A DNA stretch of 64,000 nucleotides. It comes from Empedobacter falsenii (GTDB taxonomy: Bacteria > Bacteroidota > Bacteroidia > Flavobacteriales > Weeksellaceae). The translations under genes were made by a program, and so were the position numbers. Numbering within the stretch: the first letter of the stretch is position 1; every line of letters starts with the position of its first letter. Shown piece after piece: positions 34,252 to 43,449 of the stretch. The notes below the pieces were generated by a model. The model was not told the DNA's origin and did no database searches. It saw only the letters and a program-made list of their open reading frames with translations. The stretch covers positions 2,916,001-2,980,000 of the forward strand of contig NZ_CP040908.1 of the NCBI RefSeq assembly GCF_013488205.1, in the 5' to 3' direction.

Positions 34252-35901
34252 ATGTTTGATATCGAAGAATTAAAATCATTCAAATTACCAGATTTACAAC
34301 AAGTTGCAGAGCAACTGAAAATCGATGGGTATAAGAAATTAAAAAAAGGCGAATTGTTAGACGCTGTTTTAGGTTTTATCAACAACCAACCAAAGGTTGA
34401 AGAAAAAGCTGAAACTAAAGCTGATGCAAAACCTGCTAAAAAAGATAAAGCTGAAAATCTACCTACAGAAGAAAAGAAACCGAAACGCAAACGAGTTCAG
34501 AATTCGGAAGGAGAAGTTCAACAAAAAGAGGCTGTTGTAGAAGAAGTAAAAACTGAAAAAGTTGAAAATACTTCTACAGAAAAAAAAGAAGAAAATAATC
34601 CTCGCGTTAATAAATTTCAGGAACGTGCGAACAAAAGCCAAGATCTGAAAAAGAATAACCAAAATAATCAGAATCAGAAGAAAAATAATCAATCTGATAA
34701 TCGTAATCAAAACGATCAATCTCAACAAAATAATCACCACAACAATCAAAATCAAAAAAATAAATATCGCGCTGCGAATTATGAATTTGATGGAATTATT
34801 GAAACTGAAGGTGTTTTAGAGATTTTACCAGATAATAATTATGGTTTTTTACGTTCATCTGATTTTAATTATTTGTCTTCGCCTGATGATGTGTATGTTT
34901 CTCAATCTCAAATTAGATTATTTGGATTAAAAACGGGAGATACAATTACAGGAGAAGTTCGTCCTCCAAAAGAAGGTGAAAAATATTTTCCTTTAATCAA
35001 AATCAAAGAAATCAACGGTCGTACGCCAGATTATGTACGTGATCGTATCGCTTTTGAGCATTTAACTCCACTTTTCCCTAACGAGAAATTCAATTTAAGT
35101 AATTCTAAATCTTTATCAAATCGCGTGATTGACTTATTTACACCAATCGGTAAAGGTCAACGTGGGATGATTGTGGCGCCACCAAAAACGGGTAAAACAA
35201 CGTTATTGAAAGATATTGCGAATGGAATTGCACAAAATCATCCAGAAGTTTATTTGATTGTTTTATTAATCGATGAGCGTCCGGAAGAGGTAACAGATAT
35301 GAAACGTTCGGTAAACGGAGAGGTTATTGCGTCGACGTTTGATGAAGAAGCAAATCGCCATGTAAAAGTTGCGAATATCGTTTTAGAGAAAGCAAAACGT
35401 ATGGTAGAATGTGGACATGATGTGGTGATTCTTTTAGATTCTATTACGCGTTTAGCACGTGCTTATAATACTGTTTCGCCAGCTTCTGGTAAAGTATTGT
35501 CGGGTGGTGTTGATGCAAATGCGTTGCACAAACCAAAACGTTTCTTTGGAGCAGCTCGTAATATCGAAAATGGAGGTTCTTTAACAATTATTGCAACTGC
35601 ATTGATTGATACAGGTTCTAAAATGGATGAAGTTATTTTTGAGGAATTTAAAGGAACAGGTAACATGGAATTACAATTGGATCGTAAGATTTCGAATAAA
35701 CGTATTTTCCCTGCGATTGATTTAGTAAGTTCTTCTACGCGTAAAGATGATTTGTTATTAGACGACAAAACACAACAATTGATGTGGGTTCTTCGCAATC
35801 ATTTATCGGATATGAATCCTGTAGAAGCGATGGAATTCTTACACGATCGTATCAAACATACGCGCTCTAACGAAGAGTTTTTAATCTCTATGAATAAGTA
35901 A
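34252..35901 (+). CDS. rho: Transcription termination factor Rho with Asn/Gln-rich insert
   Basis: 549 residues, longer than the usual 420. Residues 1-45 form the Rho N-terminal helical domain ([18 protein letters not shown]). Residues about 50-180 are a charged, then Asn/Gln/Lys-rich, low-complexity insert. The RNA-binding cold-shock-like domain follows ([20 protein letters not shown]), then the ATPase: Walker [12 protein letters not shown] near 308, Walker [19 protein letters not shown] and the Q loop. Hexameric helicase ending transcription of untranslated RNA. Insert of this type is known from Bacteroidota Rho, where it promotes condensates. Followed by a terminator. Confidence 0.96.
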   Translation: MFDIEELKSFKLPDLQQVAEQLKIDGYKKLKKGELLDAVLGFINNQPKVEEKAETKADAKPAKKDKAENLPTEEKKPKRKRVQNSEGEVQQKEAVVEEVKTEKVENTSTEKKEENNPRVNKFQERANKSQDLKKNNQNNQNQKKNNQSDNRNQNDQSQQNNHHNNQNQKNKYRAANYEFDGIIETEGVLEILPDNNYGFLRSSDFNYLSSPDDVYVSQSQIRLFGLKTGDTITGEVRPPKEGEKYFPLIKIKEINGRTPDYVRDRIAFEHLTPLFPNEKFNLSNSKSLSNRVIDLFTPIGKGQRGMIVAPPKTGKTTLLKDIANGIAQNHPEVYLIVLLIDERPEEVTDMKRSVNGEVIASTFDEEANRHVKVANIVLEKAKRMVECGHDVVILLDSITRLARAYNTVSPASGKVLSGGVDANALHKPKRFFGAARNIENGGSLTIIATALIDTGSKMDEVIFEEFKGTGNMELQLDRKISNKRIFPAIDLVSSSTRKDDLLLDDKTQQLMWVLRNHLSDMNPVEAMEFLHDRIKHTRSNEEFLISMNK

Positions 35902-35922
35902 TTTATTACAACTTATAATTTC

Positions 35923-35957
35923 AAAAACCATCTAAAGTTATTTAGGTGGTTTTTTTT
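35923..35957. terminator. Terminator between rho and HEXXH protein gene
   Basis: AAAACCATCTAAA/TTTAGGTGGTTTT stem with GTTA loop and T-run; its T-run reaches the stop codon of the converging gene. Confidence 0.82.
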
Positions 35958-37080
35958 ATAAATCTATTTTTAATTTATAGTGCGCATCTTTCATTCTATT
36001 ACTTACTTTTCGTATCGTATTATTTTGATCCGTAATATTTAATTCATTTATCAAAAAATTATTTAATTCTTCATCAGTTTTTATTGTTATTAATCCTTTT
36101 TTTAATAAATCAACTCCTCCTTTTTCTAAAATTAAATCTATTAAAATAGCTGAAATAATATATTCTGAAGATGTACGATTATTTATTTTAGGAAATTTAC
36201 CCGTGAATGAGAGATTATAGTTTGAATTATTAATAATAAATTTATCAAAATCTTTAAAAACTTCATCAAGACTTCTTCCAATATTAGCATTCTTAGATTT
36301 ATGATAAACACTTAAACCTGTTAATAATAAATAATGAGCGTTTGGGAATTTTTTATTAATCAAATGTATAATTTCGTGTTGATAATTTTCACCTGCATAG
36401 AAAGTAGATAAAAGGATATTATTTTCTTTATCGAAATAACCACATTGATCCATTAATCCTGTAGTAGCAATGTAATTAACACCTAAATATTCTAATTGTT
36501 TATCACAATTTTCTACGATATAATATTTGATTTTATTCTCATTTAAATCAAATATCTTATTTAGATTTTCAATGGTTTTATTCGCTTCCTTAGCGTTATT
36601 TTTATTGAATTTATAGTTTATAGGATAATAATAGTCTATTAATCCAACATTTTTCTTTTTCCAATTTTTTGTTGAGTGAGTTAGAAAATTTTCAAAAATA
36701 TATTTATCATCATTCTTTTTGATTATATAATTTACGATTGAAATTAGATTAACATTATTTTCATCTTGTATCCAATAAAACATTGATGACAATTCGAATT
36801 TATTATCAGGTAACGACTTAATATATAATAATTTATTATATGTATACATTTCAAAAAAATTAGGAGAGAATCCGGAAGCAGAAATAACAAGATCATTATC
36901 TTCATTATCCCACATATTTTTATATAAGATATTATTCTCAGCTCTTAACGAGACATATTCTTTCCAAAATTCATAAACAGGAGTAGTTTCTTTATCTAAA
37001 AAATCATAAGTATAATTTATGTTTGTCGTTTGTGATTTACATAAAGTAGTGAATAAAAATAGAATTTTAAAAAACTTCAT
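35956..37080 (-). CDS. Exported putative zinc metalloprotease-like protein (HEXXH)
   Basis: 374 residues with a signal (MKFFKILFLFTTLCKSQ). No family recognised from the N-terminal half. The motif YQHEIIHLI around residue 235 is an HEXXH zinc site, and SLDEVFKDFDKF with SSEYIISAILIDLILEKGG after it are like the helices of gluzincin peptidases of peptidase MA type, where such a second acidic helix holds the third ligand. Four cysteines are spread through the chain. Very AT-rich codon use. Catalysis is inferred only from the motif. Confidence 0.65.
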   Translation of the reverse strand: MKFFKILFLFTTLCKSQTTNINYTYDFLDKETTPVYEFWKEYVSLRAENNILYKNMWDNEDNDLVISASGFSPNFFEMYTYNKLLYIKSLPDNKFELSSMFYWIQDENNVNLISIVNYIIKKNDDKYIFENFLTHSTKNWKKKNVGLIDYYYPINYKFNKNNAKEANKTIENLNKIFDLNENKIKYYIVENCDKQLEYLGVNYIATTGLMDQCGYFDKENNILLSTFYAGENYQHEIIHLINKKFPNAHYLLLTGLSVYHKSKNANIGRSLDEVFKDFDKFIINNSNYNLSFTGKFPKINNRTSSEYIISAILIDLILEKGGVDLLKKGLITIKTDEELNNFLINELNITDQNNTIRKVSNRMKDAHYKLKIDL

Positions 37081-37159
37081 TTTGGATTTTTATTCTAAAA
37101 TAATCAATCTAAACTAAAAACAAAAAAAGCCCAAGAAAATAAATTCTTGAGCTTTGTTG

Positions 37160-37243
37160 TACCTCAGGCGGGACTTGAACCCGCACGTCCTAATGGACAC
37201 AGGATTTTAAGTCCTGCGTGTCTACCAATTCCACCACCAAGGC
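37160..37243 (-). tRNA. tRNA-Leu (UAA), second copy
   Basis: 84 nt with the same sequence as the copy at 6148-6231, on the minus strand; anticodon TAA, long variable arm. Second gene of a Gly-Leu pair. Confidence 0.96.
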
Positions 37244-37266
37244 ATCCACTTCTAAGAAAGAAGTTG

Positions 37267-37339
37267 AGCGGGAAACGAGACTCGAACTCGCAACATTCAG
37301 CTTGGAAGGCTGACGCTCTACCAATTGAGCTATTCCCGC
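37267..37339 (-). tRNA. tRNA-Gly (UCC), third copy
   Basis: 73 nt identical to the copies at 6043 and 6258. First gene of the minus-strand pair, 23 bp before tRNA-Leu. Confidence 0.97.
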
Positions 37340-37350
37340 GATTGTGAGTG

Positions 37351-37380
37351 CAAATATAGAACAGCTTTTTGAATTACAAA
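37351..37380 (-). promoter_or_regulatory. Promoter of second tRNA cluster
   Basis: On the minus strand TTTG (37380-37377) and TATATTTG (37358-37351) are 18 bp apart, a good match to the Bacteroidota -33/-7 promoter. The TATATTTGCACTCACAA string is shared with the cluster at 6025. Confidence 0.6.
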
Positions 37381-37508
37381 ACTTTTAGGAAACATTTTTT
37401 TCATAATTATTTTACATCAAAAGCTAAGTTTCTCATCATAATATTTTTAAGCACTAAAATAATTTTACTTTTCTTGGATTAAATTATTTTGAACATGAAA
37501 AATTCATC

Positions 37509-37988
37509 TTAAATAATTGCATTTTTCCAGATTTTAAGCAATCGTTCATAAGAAAATTGAGCATTTGCAGGACTTGTGCTTGGCAAAGAAATATACTCAA
37601 TAGATGTTTTTTCATCAAAATATTTCCAAAATAATTGTTCTGATTTCTTTCCATTGAAAATTATTTTATCAATTGTAGGATATTCATTCAACAATTCATC
37701 AATCTGATTTGGCAAAACATTTTTCATATCCACATCCATGCTTCCCTTTCTGTCAGCAGAATGTGCAACATCCCAAAGCGCAAACTTATTCTGTAAAATA
37801 AGTTGTTTTCTTATTTCATAATCTTCTGAAAATTCTGTCTCAAAAATCTCAAACATCATTTTCCAAAATCGATTACGCGGATGTCCATAATATTGATTAA
37901 CTTCTAACGATATATCACCAGGTAAAGAGCCAAGAATTAATGTTTTTGGTAGTTCTGATATAATTGCAGCAAATGATTGTTTATGCAT
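37509..37988 (-). CDS. DNA-deoxyinosine glycosylase (UDG superfamily family 6)
   Basis: 159 residues. LILGSLPGD (motif 1), YYGHPRNRFWKMM and ALWDVAHSADRKGSMD, with LPSTSPANAQFS as the C-terminal motif, are the signature of the hypoxanthine-DNA glycosylase branch of the UDG superfamily. It removes deaminated adenine from DNA, starting base-excision repair. The Asn in the usual position of GHPRNRFW fits. Cytoplasmic, monocistronic. Confidence 0.85.
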   Translation of the reverse strand: MHKQSFAAIISELPKTLILGSLPGDISLEVNQYYGHPRNRFWKMMFEIFETEFSEDYEIRKQLILQNKFALWDVAHSADRKGSMDVDMKNVLPNQIDELLNEYPTIDKIIFNGKKSEQLFWKYFDEKTSIEYISLPSTSPANAQFSYERLLKIWKNAII

Positions 37989-38016
37989 TTTGTTTTATTC
38001 TAAAAATATAATGTAC

Positions 38017-38050
38017 AAAAAAAGTGCTACAGTTTGTAGCACTTTTTTTT
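38017..38050 (-). terminator. Terminator of ABC-F gene
   Basis: AAAGTGCTAC/GTAGCACTTT with AGTTT loop, A-run and T-run on the two sides, 13 bp beyond the ABC-F stop. Confidence 0.82.
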
Positions 38051-38062
38051 CTATTTCTATCA

Positions 38063-39979
38063 TTAGATAATTTGTTCAGAAACCTCCTCCCACTCTAACA
38101 TTTTTTTGTCTAAATCATTTTTCAGATTCGAGTATTTATCTAATTCTTGTTGCGTTTGCGAACCTGCATGCAACTTATTTTCTAAATCGGCAATCTTCGT
38201 CTCTAAATCAGAAATCTCCGTTTCTATTCTTGACAATCTATTTTTAAGACGTTTTTGCTCTTTCTCTTCCTCAAAAGATAAAACTCTTTTCGCTTGTTCT
38301 ATTTTAACCTCAATCGGTTTCTCTTCTTTTCGTGCAGCCAAACTATTTCCTTTCTCCACTTCACGGAAACTTCCCGCTTTTATTTGCGCCAAATAATCAT
38401 CAATTCCAGAAAGATATTCTTTCACTTGACCATTACGGAAATCGAACACTTTATCTACTAAACCTTCTAAAAATTCACGGTCATGAGATACTAAAATCAA
38501 AGTTCCAGAATATTTTTGTAAAGCTTTTTTCAACAATTCTTTTGATACAATATCCAAGTGGTTCGTTGGCTCATCCATGATTAATACATTGAATGGACGT
38601 AACAATAATTTACACAACGCCAAACGATTTCGCTCACCTCCCGAAAGAACCGAAACTTTTTTCTCAACAGCATCACCACCAAACATAAATGCACCTAAAT
38701 AATCGCGAACATGTTTACGTGTTTCTTCTGTTGCAGAATTTTCTGCTTCTTCTAAAACCGTTAATTTATCATTCAAAACATGTGCTTGATTTTGGGCAAA
38801 ATATCCGATTTCTACATTATGTCCATGTTTTATTTTGCCTGAATGCTCTTGTTCGTTGATAATCGCACGCGATAAAGTCGTTTTTCCTTGACCATTTTGA
38901 CCAACAAAAGCTACTTTTTCTCCTCGATTAACATAAAAAGAAACATGATCAAAAACTTGATGATCACCAAAAGCAACACCTACATCATCTAACTCGAAAA
39001 TAATTTTACCTGGCTGAACAGCATCCACAAAACGGATATTCATTTTCGTTACATCATCATTTTCAATTTCGATGCGTTCTATTTTATCTAATTTTTTGAT
39101 TAATGATTGCGCCATCGAAGCTTTATTAGCTTTTGCACGGAATTTTGAAATTAAATCTTCCGTGTGCTTAATCATTTGCTCTTGATTCTTCTGTGCTTGC
39201 TCTAATTTTTCGCGACGATCTTCACGCAATTCTAAATAACGCGTATAATTCGCTTTAAAATCAGAAATGTGGCGATTTGCAATTTCGATTGTACGATTAG
39301 TTACGTTATCCAAAAATTGACGGTCGTGCGAAACCAACACAACAGCTCCAGGATAATCTTTCAAGAAATCTTCTAACCAAACAATCGAATCGATATCCAA
39401 ATGGTTGGTAGGCTCATCTAAAAGCATTACATCATGTTTTTGCAACAATAGTTTTGCCAATTCAATTCGCATTCTCCAACCTCCAGAAAATTCTTCTGTT
39501 GGGCGATGAAAATCTGAATTTTTGAATCCTAAACCAATTAAAATTTGTTCGATTTCAGCATCTTTTGTGTAACCACCTAAAAGTCCGAAACGTTCTGTTA
39601 AATGAGAAATATCTTCAATTAATTTTCCATATTCGTCCGATTCGTAATCTGTTCTTTCAGCTAATTCTTTGTTTACAAAATCAATACGTTCTTGAATTTC
39701 AACCAATTGCTCAAAAGCAGAATCCGCTTCTTGCCAAACCGTTCTTCCTTGTACAAAATCAATATCTTGCGATAAATATCCGATTGTAACGTCGCCTTCG
39801 TAAACAACTTCACCTTCTGAAGATTGCTGACTTTTGGCTAAAATTTTAAGCAAAGTAGATTTTCCTGCTCCATTTTTCCCTACCAAACCAACACGGTTTC
39901 CTTTGTTGATGCGGAACGAAACGTTTTCGAATAAATATCTACCCGCAAAATAAACTCCTAAATTTTGTACTAATAACAT
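38063..39979 (-). CDS. ABC-F family ATP-binding protein (Uup/YheS type)
   Basis: 638 residues from the ATG at 39979 (MLLVQNLGVYFAG), five codons inside the longest frame. Two ABC domains without membrane segments: Walker A GKNGAGKSTLL and GQNGQGKTTLS, signatures EFSGGWRMRIELAK and LSGGERNRLALCK, Walker B VMLLDEPTNHLD and VLIMDEPTNHLD. Between them is the P-site tRNA interaction motif linker (about 245-315), and a C-terminal coiled coil (about 565-630) as in Uup. Acts on ribosomes; which stalled state it rescues cannot be told. A TATTTTTG box is 5 bp before the ATG, so the mRNA leader may be very short. Confidence 0.92.
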   Translation of the reverse strand: MLLVQNLGVYFAGRYLFENVSFRINKGNRVGLVGKNGAGKSTLLKILAKSQQSSEGEVVYEGDVTIGYLSQDIDFVQGRTVWQEADSAFEQLVEIQERIDFVNKELAERTDYESDEYGKLIEDISHLTERFGLLGGYTKDAEIEQILIGLGFKNSDFHRPTEEFSGGWRMRIELAKLLLQKHDVMLLDEPTNHLDIDSIVWLEDFLKDYPGAVVLVSHDRQFLDNVTNRTIEIANRHISDFKANYTRYLELREDRREKLEQAQKNQEQMIKHTEDLISKFRAKANKASMAQSLIKKLDKIERIEIENDDVTKMNIRFVDAVQPGKIIFELDDVGVAFGDHQVFDHVSFYVNRGEKVAFVGQNGQGKTTLSRAIINEQEHSGKIKHGHNVEIGYFAQNQAHVLNDKLTVLEEAENSATEETRKHVRDYLGAFMFGGDAVEKKVSVLSGGERNRLALCKLLLRPFNVLIMDEPTNHLDIVSKELLKKALQKYSGTLILVSHDREFLEGLVDKVFDFRNGQVKEYLSGIDDYLAQIKAGSFREVEKGNSLAARKEEKPIEVKIEQAKRVLSFEEEKEQKRLKNRLSRIETEISDLETKIADLENKLHAGSQTQQELDKYSNLKNDLDKKMLEWEEVSEQII

Positions 39980-40080
39980 TTTGCAAAAATACAATGTTTT
40001 TTGTTAGATGAAAACTTATCTCAAAACTATAAGTAGTATATTGTGAAAGTGTTTTAAAAATAACAATCACCTTTCAATTA

Positions 40081-40407
40081 ATGATTATGAGTAAAATTAT
40101 TATTGTTCCTATTAATAAAGAAGCTGAATTAAAATTAGATTATGATACAGCTTCTCCAAACGAATTAATCGAAATTAGGTTAAATGAATCAGAATTTAAT
40201 ATTTTATGGAAGAAAGGTGTTTTTGATTTAATTAATCAAACTTGTAATTCAATAATTGACGATTATGAAGACGAAAAAATTAATAATTTAGTTTTAATTG
40301 AAAACACTTATAATCAATTGAAGAAAACATATCCTGAATGTGAAAATATTATTAATATATTTCATAAAGCATTAGAACTTAAAACAAGTATTCATTTCTA
40401 TTTTTAA
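40081..40407 (+). CDS. Small acidic hypothetical protein
   Basis: 108 residues (106 if the ATG at 40087 is used). No signal. Rich in Asn, Glu, Ile; mostly helical after an N-terminal beta segment (KIIIVPINKEAELKLDY). Size, charge and the tandem with another small gene 18 bp on recall immunity proteins, but no toxin gene is near. No family recognised. Confidence 0.5.
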   Translation: MIMSKIIIVPINKEAELKLDYDTASPNELIEIRLNESEFNILWKKGVFDLINQTCNSIIDDYEDEKINNLVLIENTYNQLKKTYPECENIINIFHKALELKTSIHFYF

Positions 40408-40425
40408 CAATATTTAAAATCACTT

Positions 40426-40647
40426 ATGAAGATAATATTTGATGGCTGGAATGAAGGATTTCAAAAAGTCACTTTAACACATCTACAAATTGACTTACTA
40501 AAAATATCATTAAAAGTTGCTAAAAGTAATGTTGACAAATTATTAGATGGACATTCAATAACAATTGATGTTAACGATGAACAATTAGCTTTAACTTTTA
40601 TAAAAGAAGCTAAAAATATTAATGCTAATTGTAGAATTTTGCATTGA
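40426..40647 (+). CDS. Small protein resembling a ribosomal L7/L12 C-terminal-domain fold
   Basis: 73 residues. The order of elements is strand (KVTLTH), helix (LLKISLKVAKSNVDKLL), strand (HSITIDVN), helix (EQLALTFIKEAKNI) and strand (NCRILH), with a helix phrase like the '..L..AK..V..L..G' of bL12 and a closing 'A...C.I' strand. Similar stand-alone domains are found in some Bacteroidota. No motif proves it. It follows the 108-residue gene by 18 bp and probably shares its transcript. Confidence 0.5.
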   Translation: MKIIFDGWNEGFQKVTLTHLQIDLLKISLKVAKSNVDKLLDGHSITIDVNDEQLALTFIKEAKNINANCRILH

Positions 40648-40653
40648 TTTTTT

Positions 40654-41115
40654 TTAAGGTTTTAAACGATAACTCAAAAAATACAATACAAAACTGATTA
40701 AAATCGAAAAAGTTGCTGGCACAAAATAAGCCAATGCGAGATTTTTGGTTGCAATAAAATTAATTGGAAGATTGATTAATCTGAATTGAAAAACTAAAAA
40801 ACACAACACTACTATAATTACAGACATTTTCCAATCGTAATTGCGTTTATGGTTGATAACTGAACATAAAATATATGCCAAAACAATACCTACAAAACTC
40901 AAAATTGTTTTCATTGTAGCTAAATGTTTCAGTTTTTCGCTGATTCCGAATTCGTCACTTTTTCTAACCAAAAAGGCAAAATTATCTTTTCCCATTGAAT
41001 GAATTAATTCAATCAAATCTAATTCAACCAAAACGTAAAATTGTTGAATTCCTAAAAATAACAAAACGCTTGCTACAAGTTGAATTGCAAATATTTTTAT
41101 GTCAAAATTTTTCAT
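40654..41115 (-). CDS. Small membrane protein, unknown function
   Basis: 153 residues with four hydrophobic segments (about 8-27, 70-86, 97-113, 128-148). No conserved motif recognised. It is 11 bp after the DAO-type oxidoreductase on the same strand, so likely in the same transcript. Confidence 0.6.
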   Translation of the reverse strand: MKNFDIKIFAIQLVASVLLFLGIQQFYVLVELDLIELIHSMGKDNFAFLVRKSDEFGISEKLKHLATMKTILSFVGIVLAYILCSVINHKRNYDWKMSVIIVVLCFLVFQFRLINLPINFIATKNLALAYFVPATFSILISFVLYFLSYRLKP

Positions 41116-41126
41116 TCAAAATAGGT

Positions 41127-42185
41127 TTAAAATCGATCATAGAAACGTGCAATATTCGCTTCTTTATCAATAGGTTGATTATTTTCTAAAAAATCGTACA
41201 AATCATCCACCATCACAGGGGCCAACATTGTTCCGCGCGTTCCCATTCCATTCAAACAAATCAATTGTTGATGCGTAGGATGCACTCCAATAATCGGACG
41301 ACGATCGACAACCGTTGGACGAATTGACGCATGTTGTTCCACAACTTCAAAATCATCTTTAAAAAAATTCTGAACACCTTCAACCAAATATTGTTTTGCA
41401 TCCTCAGTATTTTTATAATTCACATAATCGCGATCGTAAGTTGCGCCTACAAAATATTGATTATTTTCTAAAGGCATCAAAAATTCTTTTCCTTTCACAA
41501 CTGCTTCAGGTAAATTAGCTTCTGTTTTAATTCTCAACACTTCACCTTTTACACCAATTATAGGTAAATTTTTGAAATAAGGATTGTTCAAAATATTATA
41601 ACCTTCGGCAAAAATTATTTTAGTTGCTTCGATTTTTTTATAGCTCGTTTGATTATCCTCTAATTTTAATTCATTAAAATCAAAAGTTTCATCTAAAAAA
41701 GCATCATTTTCGACTAAATAATCTTTAAAATCAGCTAGAAGATTTGTCAAATCAACACGACCTGTGTGCAAAACTTCACCAGAACCAATCGGAGAATTGA
41801 TTGAGGAAAAATCATTCAGTTGTTCTGTATCTGTTGCTAAATAATCAATCAAATCTGGATGAGTTGTCGCTTTTTTCAACCACGTTTTTTTCTCTTGTTC
41901 GTCATTAAAAATTCTATAAACTGGAAAATTGTAGATATATTTTTTGTTTAACAATTGTTCAAAATAACCAAAAACCTCTCGTAATCTTTCGATTTGTTTT
42001 GTTGCATTCCAAACAATTGAAAATCGTTTTAGCACAACAGGATTAAAAATTCCAGCAGCAATCGCCGATGCTTTGTGAAAATGATTATCAATTACCACAA
42101 AAGATTTATTTTCTTTCAACAATTTCATCGCCATACAACTCCCTGCAACACCTTGACCAACGATGATATATTCTACTTTTTTCAA
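41127..42185 (-). CDS. FAD-dependent oxidoreductase, DAO/ThiO-like
   Basis: 352 residues. GxGxxG motif GQGVAG at residues 10-15 in EYIIVGQGVAGSCMAMKLL, acidic end of the second strand in VVIDNHF, a substrate-domain core around 205-260 (LPIIGVKGEVLRIKTE and QYFVGATYD) and a C-terminal GMGTRGTMLAPVMVDD that closes the FAD site. It fits the D-amino-acid oxidase superfamily; relatives include glycine oxidase and TrmC-type oxidases. Substrate unknown. TACCTTTG (42203-42210) may be its -7 box. Confidence 0.85.
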   Translation of the reverse strand: MKKVEYIIVGQGVAGSCMAMKLLKENKSFVVIDNHFHKASAIAAGIFNPVVLKRFSIVWNATKQIERLREVFGYFEQLLNKKYIYNFPVYRIFNDEQEKKTWLKKATTHPDLIDYLATDTEQLNDFSSINSPIGSGEVLHTGRVDLTNLLADFKDYLVENDAFLDETFDFNELKLEDNQTSYKKIEATKIIFAEGYNILNNPYFKNLPIIGVKGEVLRIKTEANLPEAVVKGKEFLMPLENNQYFVGATYDRDYVNYKNTEDAKQYLVEGVQNFFKDDFEVVEQHASIRPTVVDRRPIIGVHPTHQQLICLNGMGTRGTMLAPVMVDDLYDFLENNQPIDKEANIARFYDRF

Positions 42186-42258
42186 TTTCTAAAATTTGAT
42201 TACAAAGGTAAATAATGTTTCGGTTTTACTTATCTTTATTCTTAAAATCAACCATTTT

Positions 42259-43311
42259 ATGCAAATATTCTATACCATAATTTCTTGCCTCATTATCCTT
42301 TCCGTCATTATTCCTTTCATCAAACATACACATTGGACTGTTAGAGTTTTTGATTATCCGCGATTTCAAAAATTTGCTTTGGTAATTGCTACTTGTATTT
42401 TATTCATTTTTGTACCAAAAACTTCAGTCACAATAAGTTTATTTATTTGCTTAATTTTTACTTCAATTTATTTACTTTGGGTCATTATTCCTTATTCTCC
42501 ATTTGGTAAAAAAATGATTGAACAAGTAACATTAAAACCAAATGAAAAACCGCTTGATTTACTTGTTTATAATGTTTTGCAAGACAATACGAAATATCAA
42601 AATTTGATTGAATTAATTAAGAAAAGAAATCCTGATATCATTTTTTTATTAGAAACGAACAACGAATGGATGGAACAAATAAAAGAAGCTACAAACGATT
42701 TTGAGAACAAAATAGAAGTTCCGTTAGAAAATACTTATGGATTATTGTTTTACTCTAAATTACCTATAAAATACCAAGAAATTAATTATTTAATCAGCAC
42801 AGAAATCCCTTCAATTATTGCTGATATCGAATATAATAATCAAATTGTGCGTTTCTATGGTTTACATCCAACTCCGCCAGTTCCGCAAGAAAATGAAGAA
42901 AGTGCTGAACGCGATGCTGAGATTTTGATTATTGGAAAACAAGCGAAAGAATATGGAAAAGCGTGTATTGTTTTTGGAGATTTGAATGATGTTGCGTGGA
43001 GCAGAACAACACGTTTATTTTTGAAAACTTCGCAACTTTTAGATCCTCGTCGTGGTCGTGGAATGTTCAATACTTTTCATGCGCATCATTGGTTCTTACG
43101 TTGGCCTTTGGATCATTATTTTTTGAGTTCTCAATTTCGATTAATTGATATGATACGAGAACCAAATATTGGTTCGGATCATTTTCCTATTAGTATTCAA
43201 GTTGTTTTACGTAGTGATGATGATTCGGGAGAAATGAAATTGGACCATGAAGAGAAGGTTGAAGTTGAAGAAAAAATAGAGGAAGGAATTGAAAAAGGAG
43301 ATGCGAATTAA
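42259..43311 (+). CDS. Membrane-anchored endonuclease/exonuclease/phosphatase family protein
   Basis: 350 residues from the ATG at 42259 (MQIFYTIISCLII); a start 21 codons upstream is less likely. Three hydrophobic segments in the first 100 residues, then the EEP domain: VYNVLQDN, NPDIIFLLETNNEWM (catalytic Glu), FYGLHPTPP, CIVFGDLNDVAWSR (Asp/Asn pair) and GSDHFPISIQV (Asp-His). The tail is acidic, ending in a run of Glu/Lys. DNase, phosphatase or lipid phosphodiesterase activity can all be found in this fold. A heptad repeat follows its stop. Confidence 0.85.
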   Translation: MQIFYTIISCLIILSVIIPFIKHTHWTVRVFDYPRFQKFALVIATCILFIFVPKTSVTISLFICLIFTSIYLLWVIIPYSPFGKKMIEQVTLKPNEKPLDLLVYNVLQDNTKYQNLIELIKKRNPDIIFLLETNNEWMEQIKEATNDFENKIEVPLENTYGLLFYSKLPIKYQEINYLISTEIPSIIADIEYNNQIVRFYGLHPTPPVPQENEESAERDAEILIIGKQAKEYGKACIVFGDLNDVAWSRTTRLFLKTSQLLDPRRGRGMFNTFHAHHWFLRWPLDHYFLSSQFRLIDMIREPNIGSDHFPISIQVVLRSDDDSGEMKLDHEEKVEVEEKIEEGIEKGDAN

Positions 43312-43312
43312 A

Positions 43313-43375
43313 TTTTAGATTTTAGATTTTAGATTTTAGATTTTAGATTTTAGATTTTAGATTTTAGATTTTAGA
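43313..43375 (+). repeat. Perfect 7-bp tandem repeat (TTTTAGA x 9)
   Basis: Nine uninterrupted units of TTTTAGA directly after the stop codon at 43309-43311. Such intergenic heptamer arrays expand and contract by slippage; I assign no function. Confidence 0.95.
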
Positions 43376-43402
43376 AAGTTAAATTCTTATAAATATATAA
43401 AC

Positions 43403-43436
43403 AAAAAAATCCAGTCAAATGACTGGATTTTTTTTG
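43403..43436. terminator. Terminator between EEP gene and gldN
   Basis: AAATCCAGTC/GACTGGATTT with AAAT loop, A-run before and T-run after; both genes converge on it. Confidence 0.85.
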
Positions 43437-43449
43437 TTTTGTATTCTGA

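Noticed and set aside
37147-37347. 66-codon frame over tRNA-Leu and tRNA-Gly
   Set aside because: Antisense to tRNA genes; 'QAGLEPARPNGHR'-like peptides are a classic artefact of translated tRNAs.
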